DNA from: an uncultured Pelagibacteraceae bacterium
GTDB taxonomy: Bacteria > Pseudomonadota > Alphaproteobacteria > Pelagibacterales > Pelagibacteraceae
Length of the DNA stretch: 64,000 nucleotides
Assembly (NCBI GenBank): GCA_902610655.1
Contig: CACLWL010000002.1
Coordinates: 1 to 64,000 of the forward strand
Reading direction: 5' to 3'
Below, one piece after another: positions 16,133 through 25,104 of this stretch. Under the pieces are notes generated by a model that saw only the letters and a list, made by a program, of their open reading frames with translations, was not told the DNA's origin and made no database searches. How positions within the stretch are numbered: position 1 is the first letter of the stretch; each line of letters opens with the position of its first letter. Both the position numbers and the translations under genes were made by a program.

Positions 16133-18550
16133 ATGGATGACAAAGAGAAAGAAAAGTTCGGTGTCATAATAGATAAGAACAACCAACCTGAAGGCGAAAA
16201 ACCTCAGGTTGAAGATAAACCGTCGGAAAGTTCTGAACAAAATCAAAAAGATGTTAATGAAAATCAAAATTTATCTGAAGATCAACCAAAAGTTGATATT
16301 GTTTCACAAGACGAAACAGAAAAGTCATCAGACAATGTAAATTTTTCATCACCTGAAGAAAATTCACAAGAAAACAAAGTTGAAGTTGCTGAAAAAACTA
16401 ATGAAATTCAAAATGATGAAAAAAATAATGAACAAGAAAAAAAAGAACACCAAGTTATTCATAAAAAAGACGGAAGACTGCATATATATGTGCGGCAAGA
16501 CAAATATAAGGGCGAATTAAAATCAAAAAATTGGGTTGGAAGACTTTATAAAGATGGAAAACAAAAAATTTCATCTTCAGGTACTCCAAATTTAGACGAA
16601 GCAATACCAATTCTTGAAAAATGGTTCGATGATGTTCATTCAGAAAAAGAAAATTTAGAAACACAATCTTCGACACCAACAACAGAAAAAATTGAAACAA
16701 AAACTGAAATAGAAATAGAACCTGAACGACAAATACAAAAACCTATTACTGAACAATCTAAACCAAAAGTAGAAAATGTTGCTACAGTTTCACAAAATTT
16801 AACTTCTGAAGATGCAAGCGAAACAAAACCAAAAAATATTTTAGAAAAATTAAAAAATATAAAGTTTAAAGCTCCATCTTTTGGAAAAGGTGACGTAAAG
16901 AAATTAAATTTTAAACCTAATACAGGAAAAGTTAAAGAAAAGTTTAATAATTTTTTAAAAGCTCGACTTGGAAAAAAAACAGCACAAGGAGAAGAAATTG
17001 TTGGAGTTGAAATTACCAATAAGGAAATAAGACTCTCTCAAATTTCATCTAACAAATCAAATCAATGGGTGATGGATAGATTTTATATTCATCCTATTGA
17101 TTTACCAGATGACGCATTAATTGTTGATCATGCAACAAAAGTAAGTGAGGAATTAAATATTGCTCTACAGAAATCTAAAGTAACAACATCTAATGCTGCA
17201 ATCGCTATTCCTGTTACTAACGCTATTATTAGAGTTGTAACTGCACCTCTTATGAATGATGAGGAATTAAAAAAAGCAATAGATACAAATTCTTTATGGG
17301 AAAACTTGGTTCAACTAACAGATAATCTTGACGATTATTCAATATTCCACCAAGTTATAAATAGAAATCCAAAAGACAATACAATGGATATATTATTTGT
17401 TGCATCGAAACTTACCGATATAAACAATTATACTTCTATAATTAAAAATAGTGGATTAAACCCTGTAATTATCGATGTAAAATGTTTTGCTTTAAAATCT
17501 GCAGTTGATCAAATTAATCAGATCTCAAATAAGACCGAGGATGTAAATTTTACCGCACTATTAGAATTTGGCTTAGACGAAAATTATGTAATGATTTTAT
17601 ATAATAATAACCCAATAATAACCGACATTTTTTTAAGGGGTCAAGATAGAAAAATTTTAAAAGAGTCTAATGATCAAGAAGAAAAAGATGCTTTAGTAAG
17701 AAGATTCATGACACAAGTTAAACAAGCAGTTCAAGATTTTGAGACTAAATATGAAAAAAGAGTAAGGAATATTAAAGTAGTATCTAACCTTGAGAACGTA
17801 GAAGATTATTTATCAAGTTTTAGAAAAAGCCTGGTTAATACAGGATTTAACTTATTTGATCCTTTTGATGGACTTAAAATACCTCAACAATTAGAGGAAA
17901 AAATAAATATCCAAAACAGATCTTATTTCTCAACAGTTGTTGGTTTAGCTTTTAGAAAGCTTGATGTTTTTGGTTACTATAAGTTTGTTACAGCCGTTAA
18001 AAATATAAACCTTCTTCCAAATCGAGAAGGAATGATTAAGCAAAAGAAAATGAAAGCGTTCTCAAATTTTGCTTATAAAGGAATAGTTGGTGCCATAGCA
18101 GGTGTGTATCTAATTTTGTTTGGTTTAGCTTTTTGGAATATATTTAGTTACAATAGTAAGTTGTCTGGTTATCAAGCAGTTTTAACAGAGCACGATCAAA
18201 CAAAAAAGCAGCTTTCCAAGGTTAATAAGGAATTAAAAAAAATGACTACAACTTTAAAATTAAGTAATAGTTTGAAATCAAATAAAGATTTAAGTTATAG
18301 AGTGTTGGCCCAGATCGCATCAAGCGTGCCAAATAGAATAAAATTTAATTCAGTTGATTACAATGGTAAATCAGAAATAATAATAACAGGTATAGCTGCT
18401 GGAGATAATGATATTTTACAACTTATTAGAAATCTGCAATCTAAAAGTTTAATTAATCAGGCATCACTTTCTTCAATGAAAATGCCAAATGCAAAAGCAG
18501 GTGAACAAATTATGAAAGGATTTAAAATTTTTGTAAAAGTAAGTGGATAA
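16133..18550 (+). CDS. pilM: Fused PilM-PilN pilus assembly protein with extra N-terminal module
   Basis: An 805-residue protein that joins parts usually encoded separately. Residues 1-105 are acidic and low in complexity. About 106-165 form a small ordered-looking module (RLHIYVRQDKYKGELKSKNW...). About 166-240 are again disordered. From EIVGVEITNKEIRLSQI (about 287) to about 600 it is the actin-like PilM domain. At about 624 comes INLLPNREG, the PilN motif that normally binds PilM in trans, then a membrane helix (about 645-668), a coiled coil and the PilN periplasmic domain. It is the cytoplasm-to-periplasm alignment link of the pilus. Four bases separate the stop from pilO. Confidence 0.88.
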   Translation: MDDKEKEKFGVIIDKNNQPEGEKPQVEDKPSESSEQNQKDVNENQNLSEDQPKVDIVSQDETEKSSDNVNFSSPEENSQENKVEVAEKTNEIQNDEKNNEQEKKEHQVIHKKDGRLHIYVRQDKYKGELKSKNWVGRLYKDGKQKISSSGTPNLDEAIPILEKWFDDVHSEKENLETQSSTPTTEKIETKTEIEIEPERQIQKPITEQSKPKVENVATVSQNLTSEDASETKPKNILEKLKNIKFKAPSFGKGDVKKLNFKPNTGKVKEKFNNFLKARLGKKTAQGEEIVGVEITNKEIRLSQISSNKSNQWVMDRFYIHPIDLPDDALIVDHATKVSEELNIALQKSKVTTSNAAIAIPVTNAIIRVVTAPLMNDEELKKAIDTNSLWENLVQLTDNLDDYSIFHQVINRNPKDNTMDILFVASKLTDINNYTSIIKNSGLNPVIIDVKCFALKSAVDQINQISNKTEDVNFTALLEFGLDENYVMILYNNNPIITDIFLRGQDRKILKESNDQEEKDALVRRFMTQVKQAVQDFETKYEKRVRNIKVVSNLENVEDYLSSFRKSLVNTGFNLFDPFDGLKIPQQLEEKINIQNRSYFSTVVGLAFRKLDVFGYYKFVTAVKNINLLPNREGMIKQKKMKAFSNFAYKGIVGAIAGVYLILFGLAFWNIFSYNSKLSGYQAVLTEHDQTKKQLSKVNKELKKMTTTLKLSNSLKSNKDLSYRVLAQIASSVPNRIKFNSVDYNGKSEIIITGIAAGDNDILQLIRNLQSKSLINQASLSSMKMPNAKAGEQIMKGFKIFVKVSG

Positions 18551-18552
18551 TT

Positions 18553-19251
18553 ATGGATTTAAACGAACTTAAAAATTTGAACATGAACGATCTTAAAGCA
18601 AAAGTGCTAGCTTTTGCAGACAAGAAAACTTTAATTAAAATTGGGATTAGTTTTGGATCGGTAATTATTTTTTTAATAATTTATTATGCAATACTAAATC
18701 CAATAGTTAATGAGAAAAAAGCAAAAATAAGTGACATGAACGCCAAAAAGCAGGAAATTTCTCAATTTAAAGAAAAAATTAAAAAATCAAAAAAACAAAT
18801 AAAAAAAATAAAACCCAAATATGAAAATTATTCATCTTTATTTCACTCGAAAGCGGAGGTTGAAGGGCTCTATCAAAATTTGAGCGAATTTGCATCTATC
18901 AATGGTTTGGTAATTTCACAAATAGTTAAAGGCCAACCAGTTATGGTCTCCAAATCAACTGCTTTAAAAACCAAGGCTACGAAAAGTAAAAAGAAAAAGA
19001 AGAAGAAGAAAAAGAAAAAGGCAGCTAAAAAAGACGGTATTAAAGATATTGCCTATTATAAAATTCCAGTAAGTTTCGTCATAGATGGCAATTTTATTGG
19101 ATATATTAAGTTTAAAAGAGCACTTTCATTATCAAATAAGATGTTAAATTTTGACAAAGAATCGATAAAAGTGGTAAAAGGTGATTCAACTGGAACGATA
19201 AAAGTAAGTGGAACTTTAACAATAGTGGGGCTAGCAGATGAATTTTATTAA
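18553..19251 (+). CDS. pilO: PilO-like alignment-complex protein with poly-lysine insert
   Basis: A 232-residue bitopic inner-membrane protein. A short cytoplasmic part is followed by a helix (about residues 31-50, IGISFGSVIIFLIIYYAIL), a coiled coil (MNAKKQEISQFKEKIKK) and a periplasmic ferredoxin-like domain, as in PilO. It should pair with the PilN half of the preceding gene. An unusual run, SKKKKKKKKKKKAAKK, sits near residues 143-158, inside the periplasmic domain. Its A-rich coding sequence is prone to slippage. The end overlaps pilP by 14 bases. Assignment rests on topology and gene order rather than strong motifs. Confidence 0.78.
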   Translation: MDLNELKNLNMNDLKAKVLAFADKKTLIKIGISFGSVIIFLIIYYAILNPIVNEKKAKISDMNAKKQEISQFKEKIKKSKKQIKKIKPKYENYSSLFHSKAEVEGLYQNLSEFASINGLVISQIVKGQPVMVSKSTALKTKATKSKKKKKKKKKKKAAKKDGIKDIAYYKIPVSFVIDGNFIGYIKFKRALSLSNKMLNFDKESIKVVKGDSTGTIKVSGTLTIVGLADEFY

Positions 19252-19678
19252 GATTATAATTTATAAATTTCTATTTTTGTCATTGTTAACAACATCCTTG
19301 TTATCAGATAATCATGACACAACAAGCTCTTCTACAAATAAAAAAGAAGAACCTTTACCACTGAACGACCCATTCGTTGGAGACTCCTCATTCACTGGTG
19401 GTGTACAGATAATTTCAAATAACGAAACATCAGAGCAGGAAAGAAAAAAAATAGATTTATACACTTATAAATTAGTAGGAATTATTAAAAGTGAGGAAAA
19501 AAGTTTTGCTTCTTTAATTAACGCTGATGGTGAAGTAATTGCATTGGCTATGTTTGAGGAATTAAATGATGGAGTAAAACTGGTTGACATGAAGCAAAAT
19601 GAGGCAATTTTTCAAACTGAAGATTCTTATCTTATAATGAATTTTAAAAATCAAATTAGGGAAACAAATGAATATTAA
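19238..19678 (+). CDS. pilP: PilP-like periplasmic protein
   Basis: A 146-residue exported protein with an N-terminal hydrophobic signal and then a low-complexity linker (SSSTNKKEEPLPLNDPFVGD). The C-terminal small beta domain, YTYKLVGIIKSEEKSFASLINADGEVIALAMFEEL, matches the L.GvI......A.v...dG.v..v..G pattern of PilP and GspC-like HR domains. PilP links PilN/PilO to the secretin. Unlike classical PilP it has no lipobox cysteine. It overlaps both neighbours, pilO and pilQ. Confidence 0.75.
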   Translation: MNFIKIIIYKFLFLSLLTTSLLSDNHDTTSSSTNKKEEPLPLNDPFVGDSSFTGGVQIISNNETSEQERKKIDLYTYKLVGIIKSEEKSFASLINADGEVIALAMFEELNDGVKLVDMKQNEAIFQTEDSYLIMNFKNQIRETNEY

Positions 19679-21221
19679 ATATTTTAAGATTGTTTCTTTA
19701 TTTGCTGTGCTAACTATATTTTTAAATGGTTGTGCAACTCAACCATATTCTAAGTCAAAATCTAAAGGTTTTAAACACAATGAACCACTTATTAAAGAGG
19801 ATATAAAAAAAACTGGAAAAGCTTCTATAGAAAAAACAGTTGATATGGGCCCACAACCTGTTTTGGGGGATACTAAAAGTCTTCAAAAAAGAAAAAAAAT
19901 TTCCTCCCAACAAAAAAGAAATTATTTATTAATACCTGACGAGTTTGCCTCGCTAAAACAAAACGTGAGTTTTAAATTTAAAAACTTAGATTATGCAGAG
20001 GCAATGCAATTAATGGGTAAAGTTGGCGGTATAAATATTTTAGTTGGAGACGAGGTGGCAGGAGCAATAACTGCAGATTTAAAAAACGTACCTTGGGATA
20101 AAGCTTTTAATGCACTGCTTGATATGAAAAATTATGCAGCAGATATTGATGTAAGTAGTAATTTAATTAGAGTTCATTCTCCGTCAACATTGACAGCACA
20201 AGAAAATTACAAATCAACTAGAGCAGCCGCTGTTAAGAAAAAAGTAGAATTAGAAGACTCCGTTGAACCAATTGTATCGGAAATTTTTAGACTTTATTAT
20301 ATATCGCCTGCACAAGCTAAAACCACTATTACTGAATTATTTACATCATCAGGAGACAGTTCTTTTAGTCCAATACAAATTACAGAAGAAGTTACAACTA
20401 GATCTATAATTGTAAGAGGAAAAAGCGAAGATCTTGATGTTGTAGATAAAATAATTGGCGAAATAGATGTTAGAACAAAACAGGTTTTAATTGAAGCATT
20501 TATAGTTGAGGCAGACTCTGAATTTGAAAGAGCGCTTGGAACAAGATTGGGTGGTGCATATCAGAGAGGTCAAGAGTCTGTTGGAGGTATAGCAGGCGCA
20601 ACATCAACTGCTAATTCAGCAATTGGAACAAGTAGTGCCCAATTAGGTGGGACTGCAGACTCTATTACAGATTTTACAACAAATGCAGCAGGAGCTACAA
20701 GTGGTATAGGAATTTTAAAAAGAACTGGCTCTGCAGTTTTAAAGGCAGAAATTCAAGCATTAGAATCTATTGGTTTAGGGAAAACTATTTCAAATCCAAA
20801 AGTTTTTACTTTGGATAATCAAGTTGCAACAATTACACAAGGTGAAGAAATTCAATTTCAAGCGACCGGATCAGAAGGAGCAAATACATCTTTTAAAGAA
20901 GCGGCGCTTAAACTAACCGTTACACCAAGTATAATAGGTGATGGTAATGTGCTATTAGATGTACAAGTCAATAATGACTCAGTAAACCGTGCCGTATCAG
21001 GTGAACCTGGAATTAATAAAATGGAAATTGCTACAAAACTTTTAATTGCAGATGGAGATATTGTTGTAATTGGTGGAATAAAGAAAAATAAAGTATTTGA
21101 CTCAAAAGAACAACTCCCAGGACTTGGTAATGTTCCTGTTTTAGGAAATTTATTTAAAGGTACGAAGAAAAGTGATAGTTTAGATGAATTATTAATATTT
21201 ATCGCACCGAGGGTATTATAA
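19668..21221 (+). CDS. pilQ: Type IV pilus secretin PilQ (lipoprotein, MshL-like)
   Basis: This 517-residue protein forms the outer-membrane channel for the pilus. It starts with a lipoprotein signal (FLNGC, Cys22). A secretin/TonB N-terminal domain (VSFKFKNLDYAEAMQLM...INILV, about 98-150), one N1-type domain (FRLYYISPAQAKTTI..., RSIIVRGKSEDLDVV) and the secretin domain (KQVLIEAFIVEADSEF to LPGLGNVPVLGNLFKGT...LLIFIAPRVL) follow. It is shorter than PilQ proteins with AMIN domains and, with the lipobox, resembles MshL-type secretins. The next gene starts one base after its stop. Confidence 0.92.
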   Translation: MNIKYFKIVSLFAVLTIFLNGCATQPYSKSKSKGFKHNEPLIKEDIKKTGKASIEKTVDMGPQPVLGDTKSLQKRKKISSQQKRNYLLIPDEFASLKQNVSFKFKNLDYAEAMQLMGKVGGINILVGDEVAGAITADLKNVPWDKAFNALLDMKNYAADIDVSSNLIRVHSPSTLTAQENYKSTRAAAVKKKVELEDSVEPIVSEIFRLYYISPAQAKTTITELFTSSGDSSFSPIQITEEVTTRSIIVRGKSEDLDVVDKIIGEIDVRTKQVLIEAFIVEADSEFERALGTRLGGAYQRGQESVGGIAGATSTANSAIGTSSAQLGGTADSITDFTTNAAGATSGIGILKRTGSAVLKAEIQALESIGLGKTISNPKVFTLDNQVATITQGEEIQFQATGSEGANTSFKEAALKLTVTPSIIGDGNVLLDVQVNNDSVNRAVSGEPGINKMEIATKLLIADGDIVVIGGIKKNKVFDSKEQLPGLGNVPVLGNLFKGTKKSDSLDELLIFIAPRVL

Positions 21222-21222
21222 A

Positions 21223-22974
21223 ATGTTAAAAATTAGTAGAGAGAGCGAAATAAACTTAATCAATGTATTAATAGATAACGATATTATTTCGGGTAAAGAT
21301 TTACCAAATATTAAAAAAGTTAGCACTGAGGGCAACAAATCACAAATCGACGCAGTTTTTGAGCTGAAATTATGTGATGAAAAAAAAATTTTAGATGTAT
21401 TAGTTAAAGAACAAAGTTTAGAAACTATTGATTTAGCAAAAGTAGAAATTACAGACGAGATAAAATCTGTGCTTCCCTCAAATTATATTAATGTTAATTT
21501 TGTTGCTCCATTTAAAGTAGATGGAAAGGTGCTGCATATTGCAATATCTGATAGTTCGAAACTTGGTTTAATGAGAAATTTAAAGGCTATTACAAAAAAA
21601 GAAATTGAATTACATGCTGCTACTGTAAGTCAAATTTCAGAGTTTATTCAGAAACTTCAAAGTGAAAGTGGTAATATTACAACTGAAACAATAAGACAAG
21701 AAAAAAAAGAAAAAACTAAAACTTTCGACTCTGACTTAGGTGAAGCTGGAGAGGTTTTAGAAAATAAACCAGAGGAAGAAGTAGAGGCTATAGAAAATGA
21801 GTCTGAAGTAATAAAATTTAGTACAGCAGTTGTAGCAGACGCAATTAAATTAGGAGTTAGCGATATTCACATAGAACCATACAGATTTTCATCCCGAGTT
21901 AGATACAGATTAGATGGCATGCTTCAAGAACAAGAGGAATATAAAAAATTTCTTCATGATAATTATGGCGCAGTGGTGACTAGATTTAAAATAATGGGAA
22001 AACTTGATATTGCTGAAAGAAGACTGCCACAAGATGGTGCAATTAACTTCAAGATAGACGGAAAGGTTGTTGATCTTCGATTATCAATTCTTCCAACAGC
22101 CAATAACGAGAGGATCGTTATGCGTATATTGAACAAAGACGCTGGAGATATTACTCTTGAACAATTAAATTTTGAGGACCAAGATTTAAAAAATTTGAGA
22201 AAATCAATTCACAGCACGCAAGGATTAATTTTAGTTACAGGACCAACAGGATCTGGTAAATCAACTACTCTTTATAGTATTTTGAAAGAAGTCAGCAAAC
22301 CACATTTAAATATATTAACGGCAGAGGATCCAGTTGAATATGAATTGGATGGAGTAGGGCAAGTACAAATTAAAGATGATATTGGTTTATCATTTGCATC
22401 TGCCTTAAGATCTTTTCTTAGACAAGACCCAGAAATTATTCTGGTTGGAGAGATGCGAGATAAAGAGACAGTCGATATTGGTTTAAAAGCTGCTCTTACT
22501 GGTCACTTAGTCTTTAGCACACTACACACTAATGATGCACCAAGTACCATTACTAGATTGCAAAACATGGGAACTCCAGATTATTTAATAAGCGCAGCTA
22601 CACAAATGGTGTTAGCTCAAAGACTAGCTAGGAAAAATTGTAAAGACTGCCGTGTACCTGACGAGGATGTTACTCCAAAAGTTTTAACAGATTTAGGTTT
22701 TTCTCCAGAGCAAGCATCAAGAGTGAAAGCGATTAAAGGAAAAGGATGCGCAAAATGTAAAGACTCGGGTTACAAAGGAAGACAAGGAATTTATGAAATT
22801 ATGGTTGTATCAAAACCCATAAAAGAAGCAATCTTAAGACAAGCAACAACACCAGAATTAAGAGAAATTGCGATTAAAGAAGGTTTTCAAACAATGCAAG
22901 ATATGGGCAGAAGACTTATAGCAAACGGAGAGCTAAATTTCAGGGAATTCGAGCGTGTATTGTCCGCAAGTTAA
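21223..22974 (+). CDS. pilB: Type IV pilus assembly ATPase PilB
   Basis: This 583-residue cytoplasmic hexameric ATPase drives pilus extension. The N-terminal MshEN/T2SSE-N region (about 1-150) is followed by the motor. Motifs are Walker A GPTGSGKSTT near residue 340, Asp box AEDPVEYE, Walker B ILVGEMRD near 406 and His box GHLVFSTLHTND. The tetracysteine zinc site is CKDC (about 472) plus CAKC (about 509), a PilB/GspE mark absent from PilT. Length is typical. It lies between pilQ and pilC with gaps of one and two bases. Confidence 0.94.
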   Translation: MLKISRESEINLINVLIDNDIISGKDLPNIKKVSTEGNKSQIDAVFELKLCDEKKILDVLVKEQSLETIDLAKVEITDEIKSVLPSNYINVNFVAPFKVDGKVLHIAISDSSKLGLMRNLKAITKKEIELHAATVSQISEFIQKLQSESGNITTETIRQEKKEKTKTFDSDLGEAGEVLENKPEEEVEAIENESEVIKFSTAVVADAIKLGVSDIHIEPYRFSSRVRYRLDGMLQEQEEYKKFLHDNYGAVVTRFKIMGKLDIAERRLPQDGAINFKIDGKVVDLRLSILPTANNERIVMRILNKDAGDITLEQLNFEDQDLKNLRKSIHSTQGLILVTGPTGSGKSTTLYSILKEVSKPHLNILTAEDPVEYELDGVGQVQIKDDIGLSFASALRSFLRQDPEIILVGEMRDKETVDIGLKAALTGHLVFSTLHTNDAPSTITRLQNMGTPDYLISAATQMVLAQRLARKNCKDCRVPDEDVTPKVLTDLGFSPEQASRVKAIKGKGCAKCKDSGYKGRQGIYEIMVVSKPIKEAILRQATTPELREIAIKEGFQTMQDMGRRLIANGELNFREFERVLSAS

Positions 22975-22976
22975 TC

Positions 22977-24215
22977 ATGGAAGCCTATACATATAAAGGA
23001 ATATCAGAGGGAAAATACGTTGAAGGTGAAATAGAAGCTTTAAATCAAGACGAAGCATCTTTTAAACTAAAAGAACAAAAAATAATAATCACTAACTTAA
23101 TAAAGTCTGCAAAGAAAAAAGCGGCTAAAAAGGAAAAAACAAAAAGTAAAGGATTATCTCTTTTTGGTAAAAAGAAAGTTAAAGTCGAGGAAATATTAAT
23201 ATTTTCAAAACAATTCGCTACAATGGTAAAGGCAGGTTTACCTATTTTACAAACACTTGCTATGTTAAGAGACCAACTAGAAGGTCCCGCTATAAAGGAA
23301 GTGGTTGAAGATATTAGAAAAAGCTTAGAGGGTGGTGTTACATTATCTAAATGCTTTGAAAAATATCCACAATATTTTGACAATGTTTATGTTAACTTAA
23401 TTAAAGCTGGAGAGGCTAGCGGTAAGTTAGATGTTTTTTTATTAAAAATTGTAGATGATTTAGAAAAAAAAGAAAAAATAAAGAAGAAAATTAAAGGTGC
23501 ATTAATGTATCCATCTATAATGTTTACAGTTGCAATTACTGTCAGCGCGTTTATGTTAATTAAAGTAGTCCCAGTTTTTGCCAACATGTATGACGGAATG
23601 GGAATAGCTCTTCCAAAACCTACAGCAGTGATTATGAATATGAGCAACTTCTTAAGGGGAACAGGTGGTTTAATTCTATTGATTACTATAATTGGCGGAT
23701 ATGGATTATTTAAATATCTTACAACAAAAAATGAAGCTATTAGGTACAGATGGCATAAACAAGTATTAAAAGTTCCAGTATTTGGTGATTTAATATTAAA
23801 ATCTGTACTAGCACAAATTTCATTGATCATGGGTAACTTAAGTGCTGCAGGAGTAAACTTACTTGAAAGTATTGAGATTGCAAAATCTGTAAGTAAAAAT
23901 GTTGTTGTAACCGAAGCTTTAGAAAATGTTAAGAAAGGAGTTTTTTCAGGTGACACATTGACAAAATTATTTTTAAAAGAACCATTGTTTCCGCCTACTT
24001 TTAGTCAGCTTATCTCTGTTGGTGAGCAAACTGGTCAGCTAGATGAAATGTTTAATTCTGTTGCAATATATTATGAAGCAGAATTTGATACTGCAGTTGA
24101 TAACATGTCTAGTTTGATTGAACCGATCATGATTGTTTTTATGGGATTGATGATTGGTGGCTTGATGATTGCAATGTATTCACCGATATTTAATGTTGGT
24201 GCATTAATTGGCTAA
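22977..24215 (+). CDS. pilC: Type IV pilus inner-membrane platform protein PilC
   Basis: A 412-residue polytopic protein that couples PilB and PilT to pilin polymerisation. It begins YTYKGISEGKYVEGEIEALNQDEA, a standard PilC start. A lysine-rich linker is followed by two GspF domains: QFATMVKAGLPILQTL...GGVTLSKCFEKYPQYFDNVYVNLIKAGEASGKLD, and the second ending LISVGEQTGQLDEMF. Membrane helices lie near residues 180-200, 228-246 and 383-405. It closes the pilMN-O-P-Q-B-C operon and overlaps the convergent kinase gene by four bases. Confidence 0.93.
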   Translation: MEAYTYKGISEGKYVEGEIEALNQDEASFKLKEQKIIITNLIKSAKKKAAKKEKTKSKGLSLFGKKKVKVEEILIFSKQFATMVKAGLPILQTLAMLRDQLEGPAIKEVVEDIRKSLEGGVTLSKCFEKYPQYFDNVYVNLIKAGEASGKLDVFLLKIVDDLEKKEKIKKKIKGALMYPSIMFTVAITVSAFMLIKVVPVFANMYDGMGIALPKPTAVIMNMSNFLRGTGGLILLITIIGGYGLFKYLTTKNEAIRYRWHKQVLKVPVFGDLILKSVLAQISLIMGNLSAAGVNLLESIEIAKSVSKNVVVTEALENVKKGVFSGDTLTKLFLKEPLFPPTFSQLISVGEQTGQLDEMFNSVAIYYEAEFDTAVDNMSSLIEPIMIVFMGLMIGGLMIAMYSPIFNVGALIG

Positions 24216-24625
24216 ATTCTTTTTGTTAAAACTAAATGATTTACCCATTGCTGCTGATCTTTTTTAAAAACGGCATCGTCCATAATTTGTTTGATAAAAT
24301 AAGTTCCTAATCCCCCTGGCTTAATATCATCTAGCTTTCTGTGTTGTATGTTTTCAGATACAACTGGTTTACCTTTATCATAAAAACCTATTTCTAACTG
24401 ATTGTCTTTCATGGAAATTTTTATTTGCATATGATCCTTTGTCTCTTCAACACCTTTATATGCATGCTTAACAATATTTTGTGCTGCTTCTGCAATGGCT
24501 AGGACTAATTCATCTTTAAGATCTTTATTTAAATTTAACTTATCAAATACATCTCTTGAAAAAGTTCTTACCTCTTTTAAACTTCCGCTATGTACTAAAA
24601 AATCTTTAGATTCTGATATATCCAT
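24212..24625 (-). CDS. RsbW/SpoIIAB-like anti-sigma-type serine kinase
   Basis: A 137-residue GHKL-fold ATPase. The N box is ELVLAIAEAAQNIVKHAY; the G boxes appear as FYDKGKPV and GGLGTYFIKQIMDD. These are the features of RsbW-type kinases that phosphorylate a STAS partner on serine and bind a sigma factor or other target. It overlaps the upstream STAS gene by one base, the usual antagonist-kinase pair order. No sigma factor gene is visible in the window, so the target is open. It sits between pilC and pilA, which points to pilus or surface control. Confidence 0.88.
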   Translation of the reverse strand: MDISESKDFLVHSGSLKEVRTFSRDVFDKLNLNKDLKDELVLAIAEAAQNIVKHAYKGVEETKDHMQIKISMKDNQLEIGFYDKGKPVVSENIQHRKLDDIKPGGLGTYFIKQIMDDAVFKKDQQQWVNHLVLTKRI

Positions 24626-24924
24626 TACTCTAAGTTTAGTATTTGCTCTAATTTAGCCATCATAATAACTTTTAGAACAGATTTACTCACCTCTTTGACT
24701 ACAACTTTAGTATTTGACTCTAATGCTTTTTGATGACTTTCTATTAATACAGAAATACCCGAGGAATCCATATAAGACACATCTTTTAAATTTAAGTGAA
24801 CTTCTTTGCCAGTTTCAACAAGAGGTAAAATTACTTCTTTAGCCTTTTCTGTCACATCCATATCAATTTCACCATTTAAAAAAACAGTTGCAATGTTACC
24901 CTCTTCAGAAATTTTATAACTCAT
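24625..24924 (-). CDS. STAS-domain anti-anti-sigma-type protein (RsbV-like)
   Basis: A 99-residue single STAS domain: IATVFLNGEIDMDVTEKAKEVI, then VHLNLKDVSYMDSSGISVLIESHQKA. By analogy with SpoIIAA and RsbV, Ser55 in DSSG is the phosphorylation site of the downstream kinase and the dephosphorylation site of a PP2C phosphatase. Two such phosphatase genes are present in the window (GAF-PP2C and CHASE2-PP2C). It is transcribed divergently from pilA. Confidence 0.9.
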   Translation of the reverse strand: MSYKISEEGNIATVFLNGEIDMDVTEKAKEVILPLVETGKEVHLNLKDVSYMDSSGISVLIESHQKALESNTKVVVKEVSKSVLKVIMMAKLEQILNLE

Positions 24925-25104
24925 AGAGAAACTGATAACATTATTAATAAATTATTAAAAACCTAAAATTTAGCCAAAATGGCCACAAAATTTTAAAAAA
25001 CAAGGTTTTTTCTTTATTTTAGGGTCAACTTCATTCTTTACATAGATGATATAAATAATAAATATATGTATATTATACAAAATTTGGTCAATTATAGGAG
25101 GACT
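24925..25104. promoter_or_regulatory. Divergent control region between STAS gene and pilA
   Basis: This 180-base AT-rich gap serves the switch genes (minus) and the pilins (plus). It contains AATTTAGCCA-AAA-TGGC (inverted GCCA/TGGC arms at 24973-24983), a close match on the other strand to a site upstream of pilMN (15715-15730). It also has the perfect palindrome TGTATA-T-TATACA (25067-25079) 25 bases before the pilA start, and a strong Shine-Dalgarno AGGAGG (25096-25101). No regulator is assigned. Confidence 0.5.

Noticed and set aside
16636-17019. 127-residue minus-strand ORF
   Set aside because: Antisense of the low-complexity part of PilMN; its Phe/Ser-rich composition is the mirror of Lys/Glu codons.
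23387-23956. 189-residue minus-strand ORF inside pilC
   Set aside because: Antisense shadow of the well-supported pilC coding sequence.
24961-25104. Sigma-54 promoter upstream of pilA
   Set aside because: TGGCC is present but the GC doublet at the -12 position with correct spacing is missing.
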